DNA of 64,000 nucleotides. Source: CAJXQU01 sp965223825 (lineage in GTDB: Bacteria; Pseudomonadota; Gammaproteobacteria; CAJXQU01). Below are positions 17,211-26,181 of this stretch, one piece after another. How positions within the stretch are numbered: position 1 is the stretch's first letter; each line of letters opens with the position of its first letter. The stretch spans positions 1,240,001 to 1,304,000 of the forward strand of contig OZ245018.1 in assembly GCA_965223825.1 (NCBI GenBank). The letters are read 5' to 3'. The notes below the pieces were generated by a model. The model searched no databases. It had not been told where the DNA came from and was given only the letters and a program-made list of their open reading frames with translations. The position numbers were made by a program, and so were the translations under genes.

Positions 17211-17266
17211 TTCTCTGGCAACCAAGAGATTGGTTGCTAGCAACCAATCTCTTGGTTGCCAGAGAA
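17211..17266. repeat. 56-bp perfect palindrome built from two nested hairpins
   Basis: Positions 17211-17238 are the exact reverse complement of 17239-17266, with no central spacer. Each half is itself a hairpin: GCAACCAA-GAGA-TTGGTTGC in the left half and GCAACCAA-TCTC-TTGGTTGC in the right half, separated by TA. It begins 11 bp past the stop codon of the ABC permease and lies about 200 bp upstream of pqqA. It can form one long cruciform or two small hairpins. No T-run follows, so it is not an ordinary terminator. Confidence 0.95.
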
Positions 17267-17276
17267 GTGATTGCTG

Positions 17277-18086
17277 TCAGGCACGTTTACCCGCACTTAA
17301 GACCCGAGTCAGTTTTTCGCTGACAGAATGATCAGAAAAGCGTAAACAGGCGAGGGTTGTGGCGATGACGGTAAACACCAGCATCACACCGATATCGATC
17401 CAGACGGGAAGATCCGCTGAAAAGGGTTTCAGATCAGTGCTGAGCATCGCGTGTTTCATTAAATCAACGCCGTAACTGAACGGATTTAAATACGCGATCA
17501 GTTTTAAGTAGATCGGTAATTGTTGTAATGGGTACAGTGCGCCACTAAGAAAAAACATTGGAAAGATCACGAAATTCATGATCACGGCAAAGTTCTCCAG
17601 CGTTTTGCTGTACACCGCGATCAGCATACCGCTGGCAGCACAAACGGCAGCAGTGAGAATGAGCGCAAGAATCAATAATAATGGGTGTGCGATCTGCCCA
17701 ACATAACCGAGCAGCATTAACAGTATCAAGAGTAAAAGCGCTTGCACAAGTCCGGATATGATCGCACTGCTCATACGTGCTAAGACGATCACTGCGTGCG
17801 GATAGGGTGCGACGATCAGCATGCGCATGACCCCGGATTCTTTGTCGTAGATCATCGACAATGACGCGAGCATCGAGCCGAATAATAGCGTCATACAGAT
17901 CAATCCTGGCGCCATAAATTGCCGATAGTCTGTGGTCTGCCCTTGCTCGCCGATTAAGGTTTGGAAACCTGCGCCGATCACTAACAACCAGATTAGTGGG
18001 CGTACCATTGAGCTGATTAGCCGACCACGCTGACGTGATAGCTTGATCAATTCACGTTTGATAATTGCTGCAAATGCGTTCCACAT
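17277..18086 (-). CDS. ABC-2 type transporter permease (DrrB-like)
   Basis: A 269-residue inner-membrane protein with six predicted helices and the ABC-2 segment F-x-P-M-F-F-L-S-G-A-L-Y-P near residue 195. It partners the ATPase encoded immediately upstream. The ATPase stop and this start overlap as TAATG, with AGGAGG 8 nt before the ATG. The pair is a one-permease, one-ATPase exporter. Its position directly ahead of pqqABCDE is shared with exporters linked to PQQ-dependent alcohol oxidation in other bacteria (known association); the substrate here is not determined. The 56-bp palindrome follows its stop codon. Confidence 0.9.
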   Translation of the reverse strand: MWNAFAAIIKRELIKLSRQRGRLISSMVRPLIWLLVIGAGFQTLIGEQGQTTDYRQFMAPGLICMTLLFGSMLASLSMIYDKESGVMRMLIVAPYPHAVIVLARMSSAIISGLVQALLLLILLMLLGYVGQIAHPLLLILALILTAAVCAASGMLIAVYSKTLENFAVIMNFVIFPMFFLSGALYPLQQLPIYLKLIAYLNPFSYGVDLMKHAMLSTDLKPFSADLPVWIDIGVMLVFTVIATTLACLRFSDHSVSEKLTRVLSAGKRA

Positions 18087-18991
18087 TAGCGAGCCTCCTG
18101 GTTTGTCCAAACATACACATCGTTCAGATCGGGTTTGCGCACGATCAACGCGTTAACCTGTTTTTTAAGATCGTTTTGTAACGCACCGATGTCGAGGTTT
18201 TCATCCGTTAGCCGAAATTGGATCTGGCTCCCTTGCACAACAGCACGACCGAGTCGAGGTTCTAATTGGTTAAGCAGTGAGCTTGGGTTGTCTACGTCAA
18301 TATCCAGCATAAACTCGCCCATTCCTTGGGTGAGTTTATGCGGGGCACCTTCACCAATAATCTCTCCTTTGTGCATGAACACGACGTGATCACAATCGGC
18401 TGCTTCATCCATATAATGGGTTGTCAATACGACTGTCATGCCCTCTTTGCGTAAGCCGTTCAAATAACCCCAAATCGCGCGACGGTTGATAATATCCAAA
18501 CCAATTGTTGGTTCATCGAGTAATAAAATAGCAGGACGGTGCAGCACACCACGCGCAATATCCACCGCACGTTTCATTCCGCCAGAAAGGGTCAGGACTT
18601 TCCGGTTACGTTTGTCAGTGAGATCAAATAGTGCTAATAATTCCGCGCTACGCTCAGTCACTTGTTTATTCGAGAGGCCATACAAACGACCGGAAAAGCG
18701 TAAATTCTCTTCGACGGTCATGGTGCCATCCAATGCGGTTTCTTGAAAAACGTAACCAACCTGCCGGCGTACGGCGGTTGGGTTTTCGACCACATTCATT
18801 TCAGCGACCTCGACCGAACCACGAGAAGGTCTGATCAGCGTTGAACACATCTGCAAAGTGGTGGTTTTACCTGATCCATTGCGACCAAGTAGCCCAAAAA
18901 AACTACCCGCGGGAATATCAAGATTAAGCGATTTTACGGCAGTAACGTCACCGAAATCCTTACCTAAATTACTTGCGAGAATGGCGCTCAT
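18086..18991 (-). CDS. ABC transporter ATP-binding protein (DrrA-like)
   Basis: A 301-residue ATPase with Walker A G-R-N-G-S-G-K-T-T, signature L-S-G-G-M-K-R, Walker B I-L-L-L-D-E-P and the H-loop T-T-H-Y-M-D-E-A-A. The C-terminal 80 residues are the regulatory extension typical of drug and lipid exporters of the DrrA/CcmA class. The frame is open to 19063, but M-S-A-I-L-A at 18991 starts the conserved domain. It is coupled to the permease by a 1-bp overlap and may be transcribed with the HPP-family gene 220 bp upstream. Confidence 0.9.
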   Translation of the reverse strand: MSAILASNLGKDFGDVTAVKSLNLDIPAGSFFGLLGRNGSGKTTTLQMCSTLIRPSRGSVEVAEMNVVENPTAVRRQVGYVFQETALDGTMTVEENLRFSGRLYGLSNKQVTERSAELLALFDLTDKRNRKVLTLSGGMKRAVDIARGVLHRPAILLLDEPTIGLDIINRRAIWGYLNGLRKEGMTVVLTTHYMDEAADCDHVVFMHKGEIIGEGAPHKLTQGMGEFMLDIDVDNPSSLLNQLEPRLGRAVVQGSQIQFRLTDENLDIGALQNDLKKQVNALIVRKPDLNDVYVWTNQEAR

Positions 18992-19210
18992 GTGTGTTTT
19001 TAACCGTCCGGAAAGTGAAAAAACCAGCGCTGAGTCTACACGAAAGACAAGGCAGAGTTCCAACTGATGAGGCCAATTGAAAGGTTCCTATGAGAAGCAA
19101 TCGGGGGGGAATTTTGCAACTTAAAGATGACGAAAATTCCTATCGAACCAGCATTCGCATTACCGTTACTGATCACGTTTATGTGGTATTCAATCAGTCT
19201 ATGTTGGTGT

Positions 19211-20194
19211 CTAGTCAGTCGGATTTGCAATGGCAATCCATTGATTAGCTTCTTGAACTACTTCAAAGCGCGCCCATTGTTTAAATTCTGATCGTAAGCA
19301 AATGCCGGTATCGAAACTACCATCACCAGCGAGCACTTTGAAGATGACCTTATCTTTACGAGGGTGAGTGTAATTTGGGGAGGTGTCGATGACTTGTCGA
19401 ATACTCCAACCTTTACCGAGCTTGCCATTGCTATAAATTCGCCCCGCAATAATTTCTTCTGGGTGGGTTGAATGCCGCACTGCATGCTGGGTGGCAAGAT
19501 CCAAAAGATCCGTCAAACTTTCTGTTGTGATGTCGACATAAGAATCCAATTCACGCATTGCTGCTGCAAAATCTTCCTGCGTTAATTCAAACTCACTGAC
19601 ATGCGTTGCAACGTGTTTACGCTGATTCATCTTATAAGCAAGGTGAGCTGGGTATCGTCGCCATTTAAATGCCCAGTTAAATGCGATCGCTACCAGCAAA
19701 ATAATCACACTGTTGATGGCGATCGGTAGCCACACATACATGTACCCTAAATCAGCGATCACTGGGCCGCCGATAATGGCAGTGAGTGCAGTAGCCCCAC
19801 CGGGTGGATGAATACAACGCAGGTAATACATGGAGCCGATAGCCAAGCCAACGGCAAGCCCCGCTGCCCATGAGCTATCTCCGCAAGTTTTTAGAATCGT
19901 GATACCAACAAAGGCTGAGACGATATGTCCCCCAAAAACAGGCCAAGGTTGCGATAACGCACCGTGTGGGACAGCAAATAACAGCACAGCGCTCGCGCCC
20001 ATTGATGCGACAAGTAAATAACTAGAAGGCGTATCGATCAGTCCCCACAGAGCAAATTGATGTGTCAGCCAGGCAACTAAGGTAATACCAGTGAAACCAC
20101 CAAGTGCTGAAATGATTTTTTCATCGTGACTGGTTGTATTTCGAGCAAAACCGGCGAAGAGGGAAAGTTCTCTAAAATATTGTTTGAGTCGCAT
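19211..20194 (-). CDS. HPP-family integral membrane protein with C-terminal domain
   Basis: A 327-residue protein. Residues about 30-180 form the HPP membrane domain, with four to five helices and the diagnostic C-I-H-P-P-G-G-A-T-A motif. Plant and cyanobacterial HPP proteins carry nitrite across membranes, so an anion-transport role is possible but unproven here. Residues about 195-327 form a soluble domain of some 130 residues that does not look like the CBS pair common in this family; I do not recognise it. The gene lies upstream of the exporter and pqq genes on the same strand. Confidence 0.82.
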   Translation of the reverse strand: MRLKQYFRELSLFAGFARNTTSHDEKIISALGGFTGITLVAWLTHQFALWGLIDTPSSYLLVASMGASAVLLFAVPHGALSQPWPVFGGHIVSAFVGITILKTCGDSSWAAGLAVGLAIGSMYYLRCIHPPGGATALTAIIGGPVIADLGYMYVWLPIAINSVIILLVAIAFNWAFKWRRYPAHLAYKMNQRKHVATHVSEFELTQEDFAAAMRELDSYVDITTESLTDLLDLATQHAVRHSTHPEEIIAGRIYSNGKLGKGWSIRQVIDTSPNYTHPRKDKVIFKVLAGDGSFDTGICLRSEFKQWARFEVVQEANQWIAIANPTD

Positions 20195-20742
20195 GACAGC
20201 AATTCTGCACCATGTTGGTGCGGAAGACTAGATCAGACATAAGTGAACACGTAACAGAAACGCAAGAGAGACGTTGCATTTGCACAAGCTGTTTCAAACA
20301 ACTCTCCAGCTTAAACGGGGTTTATCCAAACTGCCTACCAATGGATGAGAGTTTTTCCAAAAAAACGATTTACCTCAACAAGATATTTCACATCATAGAA
20401 TCACATAAGCATACAATTTTTTTTTGTATCTTTCAGTATACATATCGGGCAAATTTCCCGACTTTTATCAGATTACTTTTATTTGAATAAAGCACAGTTA
20501 AAGTTCTGTTATTTTATTCAGCGGCGTAAAACCTGACACTATTTACACAAGAGCGATACGTTTGTCTGCCAACAAAAAATCATGTCATTAGGTGCGGTGT
20601 TAATTGTATCGAAAGCATTAATTTTTCTGTCATAAGAAGTAACAAAGCAGGTGTCGAAGGGAGATGTTTCAGTTTCCGGTTCTTAGATGAAATGCGAGTA
20701 AGCCGGGATAACCTTGATAATTATAAAGAGGAGTGAATAAGA
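20195..20742. other. 548-bp divergent intergenic region
   Basis: The region separates the HPP gene from the NHL-propeller gene and must hold promoters for both. It is A+T-rich, with a run of nine T near 20420 and a short GGGCAAATTTCCC dyad near 20450. An open frame at 20212-20490 shows no family resemblance and has no ribosome site, so I do not call it. Just before the propeller gene AGAGGAG provides its ribosome site. I see no RNA gene here. Confidence 0.5.
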
Positions 20743-22719
20743 ATGATAAAAAGAAAATTAACGAAAGCCGTGGGTGTGACTTCATGTCTTGTACTGACGG
20801 TTTTTTTTAATCCAGCCTTTGCAGCCGAAGTCGTCAAACCGAACAACCAGAAAGAGCCTAAAAAAGAGCGTTTAGAAAATTGCCGAGACAACGATAGTTG
20901 TGGAGTTATTCAGCCGTCAAAAGAAAATAAACACCCTGGGTTTCGTCGATTATTAGAAGAAAATTCTCCCTTAAATGGCCATAACCACCCGCATTATCGT
21001 GAGCAAATGATCAGGCAAAATTCACGAAAGCAATCGGAAACGTCTAACGTCTTGAATGAAACAACGGCATTGAGTGTGCAGCGCCTTGAAGCACAACCAC
21101 CCTCAATTAGCACCCAGCAATCAAAAAAAACGTCAAAAGAATCACCAAAAGAAGTCCGTTATAAAACGCGAATTCTCGCGCGTGGTGCGAAAATTCATGG
21201 TACGAACGGGGTTCGTTTTGATGAAAATAATACCCTGAATATTGCCAGTGCTTTGGGACGTGAAATTGTTCGAATGAATCCGCGATCAGGTAAAATCATC
21301 AATCGGCTTGGGCCTGATCAAGGTGTCGATTTACCAGACGATCTTGCTTTTGGTTTTGATGGTTCCATGTACTGGACATCGCCAGTGATCGGATTAGTCA
21401 GCCGCTTAACGCCTGAAGGAACCTTAACTAACCAACCGCTCGCACCGTTTGCAAATTCCATCACGTTCTCCGATGACGGTCGACTTTTCGTGTCGGAATG
21501 CTTAGGTGGCAGTCAATTATTTGAAGTGGATCCGCAACTTGAAATCCCCCCCAGTTTGATCACGGATGAACTCGGCATTGCCTGTGGTTTGAATGGCATG
21601 GATTGGCGTGACGGTTATCTTTATGGCCCGCGTTGGTTCCAAGGTGATGTTGTGAGAATTAATGTGGACTCCGGTGAAGTGATCCAAATCGCCAGTGATT
21701 TTGGAACTCCAGCGGCGGTCAAGTTTGATTCGCGTGGTCGACTGCATGTGCTTGATACTTTAAACGGTGAAGTGGTTCGTCTGAATAAGCGGGGCTTGAA
21801 AAAAGTCATCGCGAAAACAAAACAAGGTCTAGATAATTTAGCATTCGATTCACGAGATCGCATGTACATTTCCAGCTTGTCGGATGGTTATATTGCGAAA
21901 GTAAAACGTAATGGCAAAATCCGCACGATCAGCAGAGGTGGAATGATCGTTCCCGGAGGTGTAGCGGTACTGAATCATCCAGAAAATCGAGAATCTGTTT
22001 ACGTTGCGGACTTTTTTTCGTTACGGGAGTTTTCAGGCCGAAGTGGCAGACAAAAAGAGATTGATTACCATACTATCGGTGCAACACCTGTCACCTCACC
22101 GGGCACCGTCGCAGCAGATGGTGATCATTTAGTGCTTTCATCCTGGTTTGCGAATACGGTGCAAGTGTGGGACCCAGATGAAAAAAGAGTATTGGAAAAT
22201 TATCCAGACTTTTCTATCCCACTCAATGCAATGCGTTTTAACGATGATCTGATCGTTGCAGAGCTTGGAACCGGCAGCGTCGTCCGTGCGTCAGCCGATG
22301 ATCCATCCGTGCGAGAAACACTGATTGCTGGACTCGGCGTACCAGCGGGCCTAGCAGCAACGGAAGAAAGTTTATTCGTGAGTGATTGGTTCAGCGGTAT
22401 GATCTGGCAAGTGATCAAATCCGGGAATTTATTGACTGATCCGATTCCAGTCGCCGGTCCATTTGTGCAACCAGAAGGTTTAGCGATGGATAAAAATGGG
22501 CACTTACTTGTTGTGGAATCCGGAACTGGAAGCGTCTTAAACGTTAACTTAAATAGTGGTGACGTTACGACCATTGCAACCGATCTTGCCCTTGGTGCCG
22601 CGGGGCCGGAAGGCGTGTCGCCGGCGTGGATGTTTAATGGCGTTGCTGTTGGCCAATCAGGCAAAATATACGTGACAGGCGATATTGAAGGACTGCTTTA
22701 TCGGATAGATCAGAAATAG
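20743..22719 (+). CDS. Secreted NHL/SMP-30-like beta-propeller protein
   Basis: A 658-residue protein with a signal peptide (cleavage after A-F-A, about residue 28). A charged, low-complexity segment (30-145) rich in Lys, Gln and Ser follows. Residues about 150-655 are successive blade-like repeats of about 40-45 residues with the pattern G-V-x-F-D-x-x-G-R-L-x-V-x-D. These match NHL or gluconolactonase-type propellers, but the calcium or catalytic residues of SMP-30 lactonases cannot be assigned. Location is periplasmic or extracellular. AGAGGAG precedes the ATG. A binding rather than enzymatic role seems likely; the function is unknown. No co-directional neighbour is close. Confidence 0.75.
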   Translation: MIKRKLTKAVGVTSCLVLTVFFNPAFAAEVVKPNNQKEPKKERLENCRDNDSCGVIQPSKENKHPGFRRLLEENSPLNGHNHPHYREQMIRQNSRKQSETSNVLNETTALSVQRLEAQPPSISTQQSKKTSKESPKEVRYKTRILARGAKIHGTNGVRFDENNTLNIASALGREIVRMNPRSGKIINRLGPDQGVDLPDDLAFGFDGSMYWTSPVIGLVSRLTPEGTLTNQPLAPFANSITFSDDGRLFVSECLGGSQLFEVDPQLEIPPSLITDELGIACGLNGMDWRDGYLYGPRWFQGDVVRINVDSGEVIQIASDFGTPAAVKFDSRGRLHVLDTLNGEVVRLNKRGLKKVIAKTKQGLDNLAFDSRDRMYISSLSDGYIAKVKRNGKIRTISRGGMIVPGGVAVLNHPENRESVYVADFFSLREFSGRSGRQKEIDYHTIGATPVTSPGTVAADGDHLVLSSWFANTVQVWDPDEKRVLENYPDFSIPLNAMRFNDDLIVAELGTGSVVRASADDPSVRETLIAGLGVPAGLAATEESLFVSDWFSGMIWQVIKSGNLLTDPIPVAGPFVQPEGLAMDKNGHLLVVESGTGSVLNVNLNSGDVTTIATDLALGAAGPEGVSPAWMFNGVAVGQSGKIYVTGDIEGLLYRIDQK

Positions 22720-22735
22720 GATAATTCAGGTTTTT

Positions 22736-22772
22736 AATGAACGACCACCTTTACATAAGGTGATCGTTCATT
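22736..22772. terminator. Hairpin between convergent genes
   Basis: AATGAACGA and TCGTTCATT, with an inner CACCTT/AAGGTG extension broken by one mismatch, form a stem of about 15 bp around a 5-nt loop. No T-run follows, so it may terminate weakly or only stabilise the ends of the propeller and ybiT transcripts. Confidence 0.55.
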
Positions 22773-22785
22773 CATTTAGAAAACA

Positions 22786-24390
22786 TTAAGCGACTTTTAA
22801 ACCCGCTTCTTGCGTCGATAGGTATTCTTCGTACGTGCCAGAAAAACTCAACATTTTCTTTTCTTTAATTTCAATTACATGCGTCGCGAGTGAAGACACA
22901 AATTCCCGATCATGGCTAACAAAAATCACCGTGCCCTCATAATTCGATAGGGCAAAATTCAATGCTTCAATGGATTCCATATCCATGTGATTGGTCGGTT
23001 CATCCATAATCAAAACATTGTTATCCGCCATCATTAATTTGCCAAAGATCAGCCGGTTTTTTTCACCACCGGAGCAATCTTTTGCTTTTTTATTTGCATC
23101 ATCCGAGCTGAATAGTAAACGTCCCAACATGCCACGAACCATCAAATCATCATGCTTGGGCGTGCGCCATTGCGACATCCACTCAAACAAGGTTAGATCG
23201 TTATTAAAGTCAGTCGTATTATCTTGCGGACAATACCCAAGCTCGGCATTTTCTGACCATTTAATCTCACCTTTATTCGCGGTTAAATCATCAACTAAAC
23301 AACGTAAAAAAGTGGTTTTCCCCACGCCGTTCTCACCGATGACTGCAAGTTTACTTCCCGCTTCTAAAATCAAATTACCGTCAGAAAAAAGCGTTTCATC
23401 ATCGTAACCGTGTGAAAGATCTTCTAACACTAAGGCATTACGGTGAAGTTTCTTCTCTTGATTAAATCGAATGAAAGGTGCGACACGGCTAGACGGTTTT
23501 ACTTCATCAAGTTTTATTTTGTCTAATTTGCGTGCGCGCGACGTGGCTTGCTTCGCCTTTGATGCGTTAGCCGAAAAGCGTGCCACGAATTGCTGTAGCT
23601 CTTCAATTTCCGCACTCTTTTTTGCATTCTCTTGATGCAGTTGCTCACGAATAAGTGATGCAGCTTCCATAAACGCTTCATAATTTCCGGGGAAGATGCG
23701 CAACTCGCCATAATCCATATCTGCCATGTGCGTGCAAACGGCGTTCAGAAAATGTCGATCATGCGAAATAATGATCATGGTGGATTTACGTTCGTTTAAA
23801 ACTTTTTCTAGCCAGTTAATAGTCAGAATATCCAAGTTATTCGTCGGCTCGTCCAACAGTAAAATGTCCGGATCTGCAAACAAGGCTTGCGCGAGTAACA
23901 CTCGCAGTTTCCAACCCGGAGCCACTTGCCTCATTGAGCCGAAATGCAAAGACTCTTCAATACCCGCTTGCAGAAGAATTTCTCCCGCGCGACTTTCGGC
24001 GGTGTAACCATCCATTTCCGCAAACTCGGCTTCCAATTCACCGACACGCATGCCATCTTCATCAGACATTTCAGGGAGCGCGTAAATGCGATCACGTTCT
24101 TGTTTGATCGCCCAAAGCTCTGCATCCCCCATGATCACCGTATCAATGACACTAAATTCTTCAAACGCAAACTGATCCTGACTTAATACACCCATTTTCT
24201 CGCCCGGGGAAAGCGAGACATTGCCCGTTGTTGGAGCCAGCTTGCCGCTCAGGATTTTCATCAACGTTGATTTACCGCAACCATTCGCACCGATTAGGCC
24301 GTAGCGATTGCCATTGCCGAATTTGACGGAAATATTTTCAAATAACGGCTTAGCGCCGAATTGCATGGTTACATTCGCGGTAGTTAACAC
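22786..24390 (-). CDS. ybiT: ABC-F family ATPase YbiT
   Basis: A 534-residue soluble protein with two ABC ATPase domains joined by the ABC-F interdomain linker, rich in Lys and Arg (about 250-320). Walker A motifs are G-A-N-G-C-G-K-S-T and G-E-N-G-V-G-K-T-T. The second signature is S-G-G-E-K, while the first is replaced by V-A-P-G-W, as in E. coli YbiT. Long stretches agree with YbiT, including the A-N-V-T-M-Q-F-G start. ABC-F proteins act on the ribosome. The start is a GTG at 24390 with AGGAC upstream; the frame extends further but without similarity. Confidence 0.93.
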   Translation of the reverse strand: MLTTANVTMQFGAKPLFENISVKFGNGNRYGLIGANGCGKSTLMKILSGKLAPTTGNVSLSPGEKMGVLSQDQFAFEEFSVIDTVIMGDAELWAIKQERDRIYALPEMSDEDGMRVGELEAEFAEMDGYTAESRAGEILLQAGIEESLHFGSMRQVAPGWKLRVLLAQALFADPDILLLDEPTNNLDILTINWLEKVLNERKSTMIIISHDRHFLNAVCTHMADMDYGELRIFPGNYEAFMEAASLIREQLHQENAKKSAEIEELQQFVARFSANASKAKQATSRARKLDKIKLDEVKPSSRVAPFIRFNQEKKLHRNALVLEDLSHGYDDETLFSDGNLILEAGSKLAVIGENGVGKTTFLRCLVDDLTANKGEIKWSENAELGYCPQDNTTDFNNDLTLFEWMSQWRTPKHDDLMVRGMLGRLLFSSDDANKKAKDCSGGEKNRLIFGKLMMADNNVLIMDEPTNHMDMESIEALNFALSNYEGTVIFVSHDREFVSSLATHVIEIKEKKMLSFSGTYEEYLSTQEAGLKVA

Positions 24391-24667
24391 AGAAATCGTC
24401 CTGAATAAGTTTAAAAATGAATAAGATAGAGACAAAAAAAGAATCTACGAGAGGGAGCGCACTTTAAATGTTTAAGCGTGTAATGTCGAGCCACGAGCAG
24501 ATGATGGTTGTAGATCTATATACTTTTTCTTTAGAGAAGTGATGTATTCATTGCGAATGCCATTTTCTATTTCGTGGAAGGAAATAGACTAAACACTCAA
24601 CTGATCAAATGATGGATTCCCAATCGCTGCTGATTTAGTTTTCACGTATGAGGGAAGAACCCGCTGC

Positions 24668-26077
24668 CTAAGCAGCAGGTTCTATTTTTGCGAATACATC
24701 TCGCAGTGCCGTTCTCAAACCTTCTTCGATCACGGGATGGTAAAACGGCATGTCTAACATTTCACCGATGGTCATTTCATTTTGCAATGCCCAAGAGAGC
24801 AGGTGGGCGATGTGTTCTGCGGCAGGGCCGATCATTTCTGCGCCTAAAAATTTGCCGCTGCCTTGTTCTGCGTAGACGTGCAGGAGACCTTTGTTTTTTA
24901 ACATGACGCGTGAACGGCCTTGATTTTCAAAAGACACTTCGCCGATCAGTAACTCATTTTCGCTGTACTTTTCGTTTAAGTGAGTCCAGCTCGGGCCGAT
25001 GGTTGCTATCTGTGGATCGCTAAAGACGACGCCGATTAATGCGCGGCGTAAGCCACTGTTGATGTTGGGATAATTACCGGCGTTATCGCCTGCAATTTTT
25101 CCTTGATCTGCTGCTTCGTGCAGCAACGGGACTTCATTATTCGCATCGCCAGAAATGAAAATATGACTGTCGCCACATTGCATAGTTTGCGAGTTAAATA
25201 ACGGCATGCCGCGATCATCTAATTCTAGTGTGGTGTTTTCTAAACCGAGACGATCAACATTCGGTGTACGGCCTGTCGCGGCGAGTACGTAGTCGACACG
25301 TTTTTCGGTGACAACATTTTGTTCATTATGATATTTCACGATCACGTGGTCTTGATCGCGTTGCATATCGATCATGCCGCCTTTGGTGTCGAGATAAAAT
25401 TCTTCCGCGAAAGTTTTACGTCCGTATTCGCGTAAATCCGGATCGCTTAATGGGCCAACACTGGCACTGCGTCCAAACATGATCACGTCGACACCGAGAC
25501 GATGTAAAGCCTGACCCAGTTCGAGTCCAATTACACCGGGACCAAAAACGGCGACAGATTTCGGTAAGTCGTCCCAGTTGAAAATATCGTCATTCACGAC
25601 CAAACGATCACCGAGTTCATCGAAACTGTCTGGCCAGCTTGGACGAGAGCCTGTGGCGATGACGACACGCTTTGCGGTGATCTGTAATGCGTCATCTACT
25701 TGGATCGTGTGATCGTCAATAAACTTTGCGCGTCCTTGGATTTTATGCTCGGCAGGAATGCCGTCCACCGATTCGAGGACAAACCCGACAAAGCGATCAC
25801 GTTCACGTTTAACGCGATCCATCACTTCACGACCGTTGATCACGGTTTCACCCATTGGGTGAATACCAAATGCCGGTGCTGCTTCGATACTGTGTGCCGC
25901 TTCTGCTGCTGCGATCAGGAGTTTACTCGGCATACAGCCAACGCGTGCGCACGTGGTGCCGTAGGGGCCAGCTTCGATCATGACTACGCTTTTTGTATAT
26001 AGCAGCGCAGCACGGTAGGCGGCGAGTCCGGCGGTGCCCGAACCGATGACAACAACGTCTTTTTCGATCTTTTCCAT
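24668..26077 (-). CDS. Dihydrolipoyl-dehydrogenase-like flavoprotein disulfide reductase
   Basis: A 469-residue FAD enzyme. FAD binding is at G-S-G-T-A-G (12-17), the redox disulfide is C43-x4-C48 in C-A-R-V-G-C-M-P-S-K, the NAD(P) site is G-P-G-V-I-G near residue 180, and the C-terminal H-P-V-I-E-E supplies the catalytic His-Glu pair. No E1 or E2 dehydrogenase genes are near. Instead it follows a peroxiredoxin-glutaredoxin fusion gene 104 bp upstream, so it may reduce a low-molecular-weight thiol or disulfide for peroxide removal (inference). The last codons and stop lie within a 10-bp hairpin (24658-24681). Confidence 0.88.
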   Translation of the reverse strand: MEKIEKDVVVIGSGTAGLAAYRAALLYTKSVVMIEAGPYGTTCARVGCMPSKLLIAAAEAAHSIEAAPAFGIHPMGETVINGREVMDRVKRERDRFVGFVLESVDGIPAEHKIQGRAKFIDDHTIQVDDALQITAKRVVIATGSRPSWPDSFDELGDRLVVNDDIFNWDDLPKSVAVFGPGVIGLELGQALHRLGVDVIMFGRSASVGPLSDPDLREYGRKTFAEEFYLDTKGGMIDMQRDQDHVIVKYHNEQNVVTEKRVDYVLAATGRTPNVDRLGLENTTLELDDRGMPLFNSQTMQCGDSHIFISGDANNEVPLLHEAADQGKIAGDNAGNYPNINSGLRRALIGVVFSDPQIATIGPSWTHLNEKYSENELLIGEVSFENQGRSRVMLKNKGLLHVYAEQGSGKFLGAEMIGPAAEHIAHLLSWALQNEMTIGEMLDMPFYHPVIEEGLRTALRDVFAKIEPAA

Positions 26078-26135
26078 GTCTGATTCCTGCGTCTCGTTAA
26101 ATACTTAAATAAAATGAATATTATTGCTTTATAGT

Positions 26136-26161
26136 TGAGGAGTCTGCGATCAGACTCCTCA
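26136..26161 (-). other. 11-bp perfect hairpin in the redox gene pair
   Basis: TGAGGAGTCTG, a CGAT loop and CAGACTCCTCA form a perfect stem 20 bp after the peroxiredoxin-glutaredoxin stop codon and before the reductase gene. No T-run follows, so it may be a partial terminator or mRNA-stability element that makes the peroxiredoxin message more abundant. Confidence 0.65.
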
Positions 26162-26181
26162 GAGGGTCAATACTTACAGCG

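Noticed and set aside
19036..19236. 66-codon minus-strand frame overlapping the HPP end
   Set aside because: It overlaps the end of the HPP gene and the lead-in to the ABC gene without any conserved pattern.
20212..20490. 92-codon open frame in the divergent region
   Set aside because: No ribosome site, low-complexity A+T-rich end and no family likeness; it overlaps the probable promoter region of the HPP gene.
20640..20742. Possible c-di-GMP (GEMM) riboswitch before the propeller gene, prompted by GCCGGGATAACC
   Set aside because: The conserved A-rich loop and tetraloop receptor are missing, so the short match is chance.
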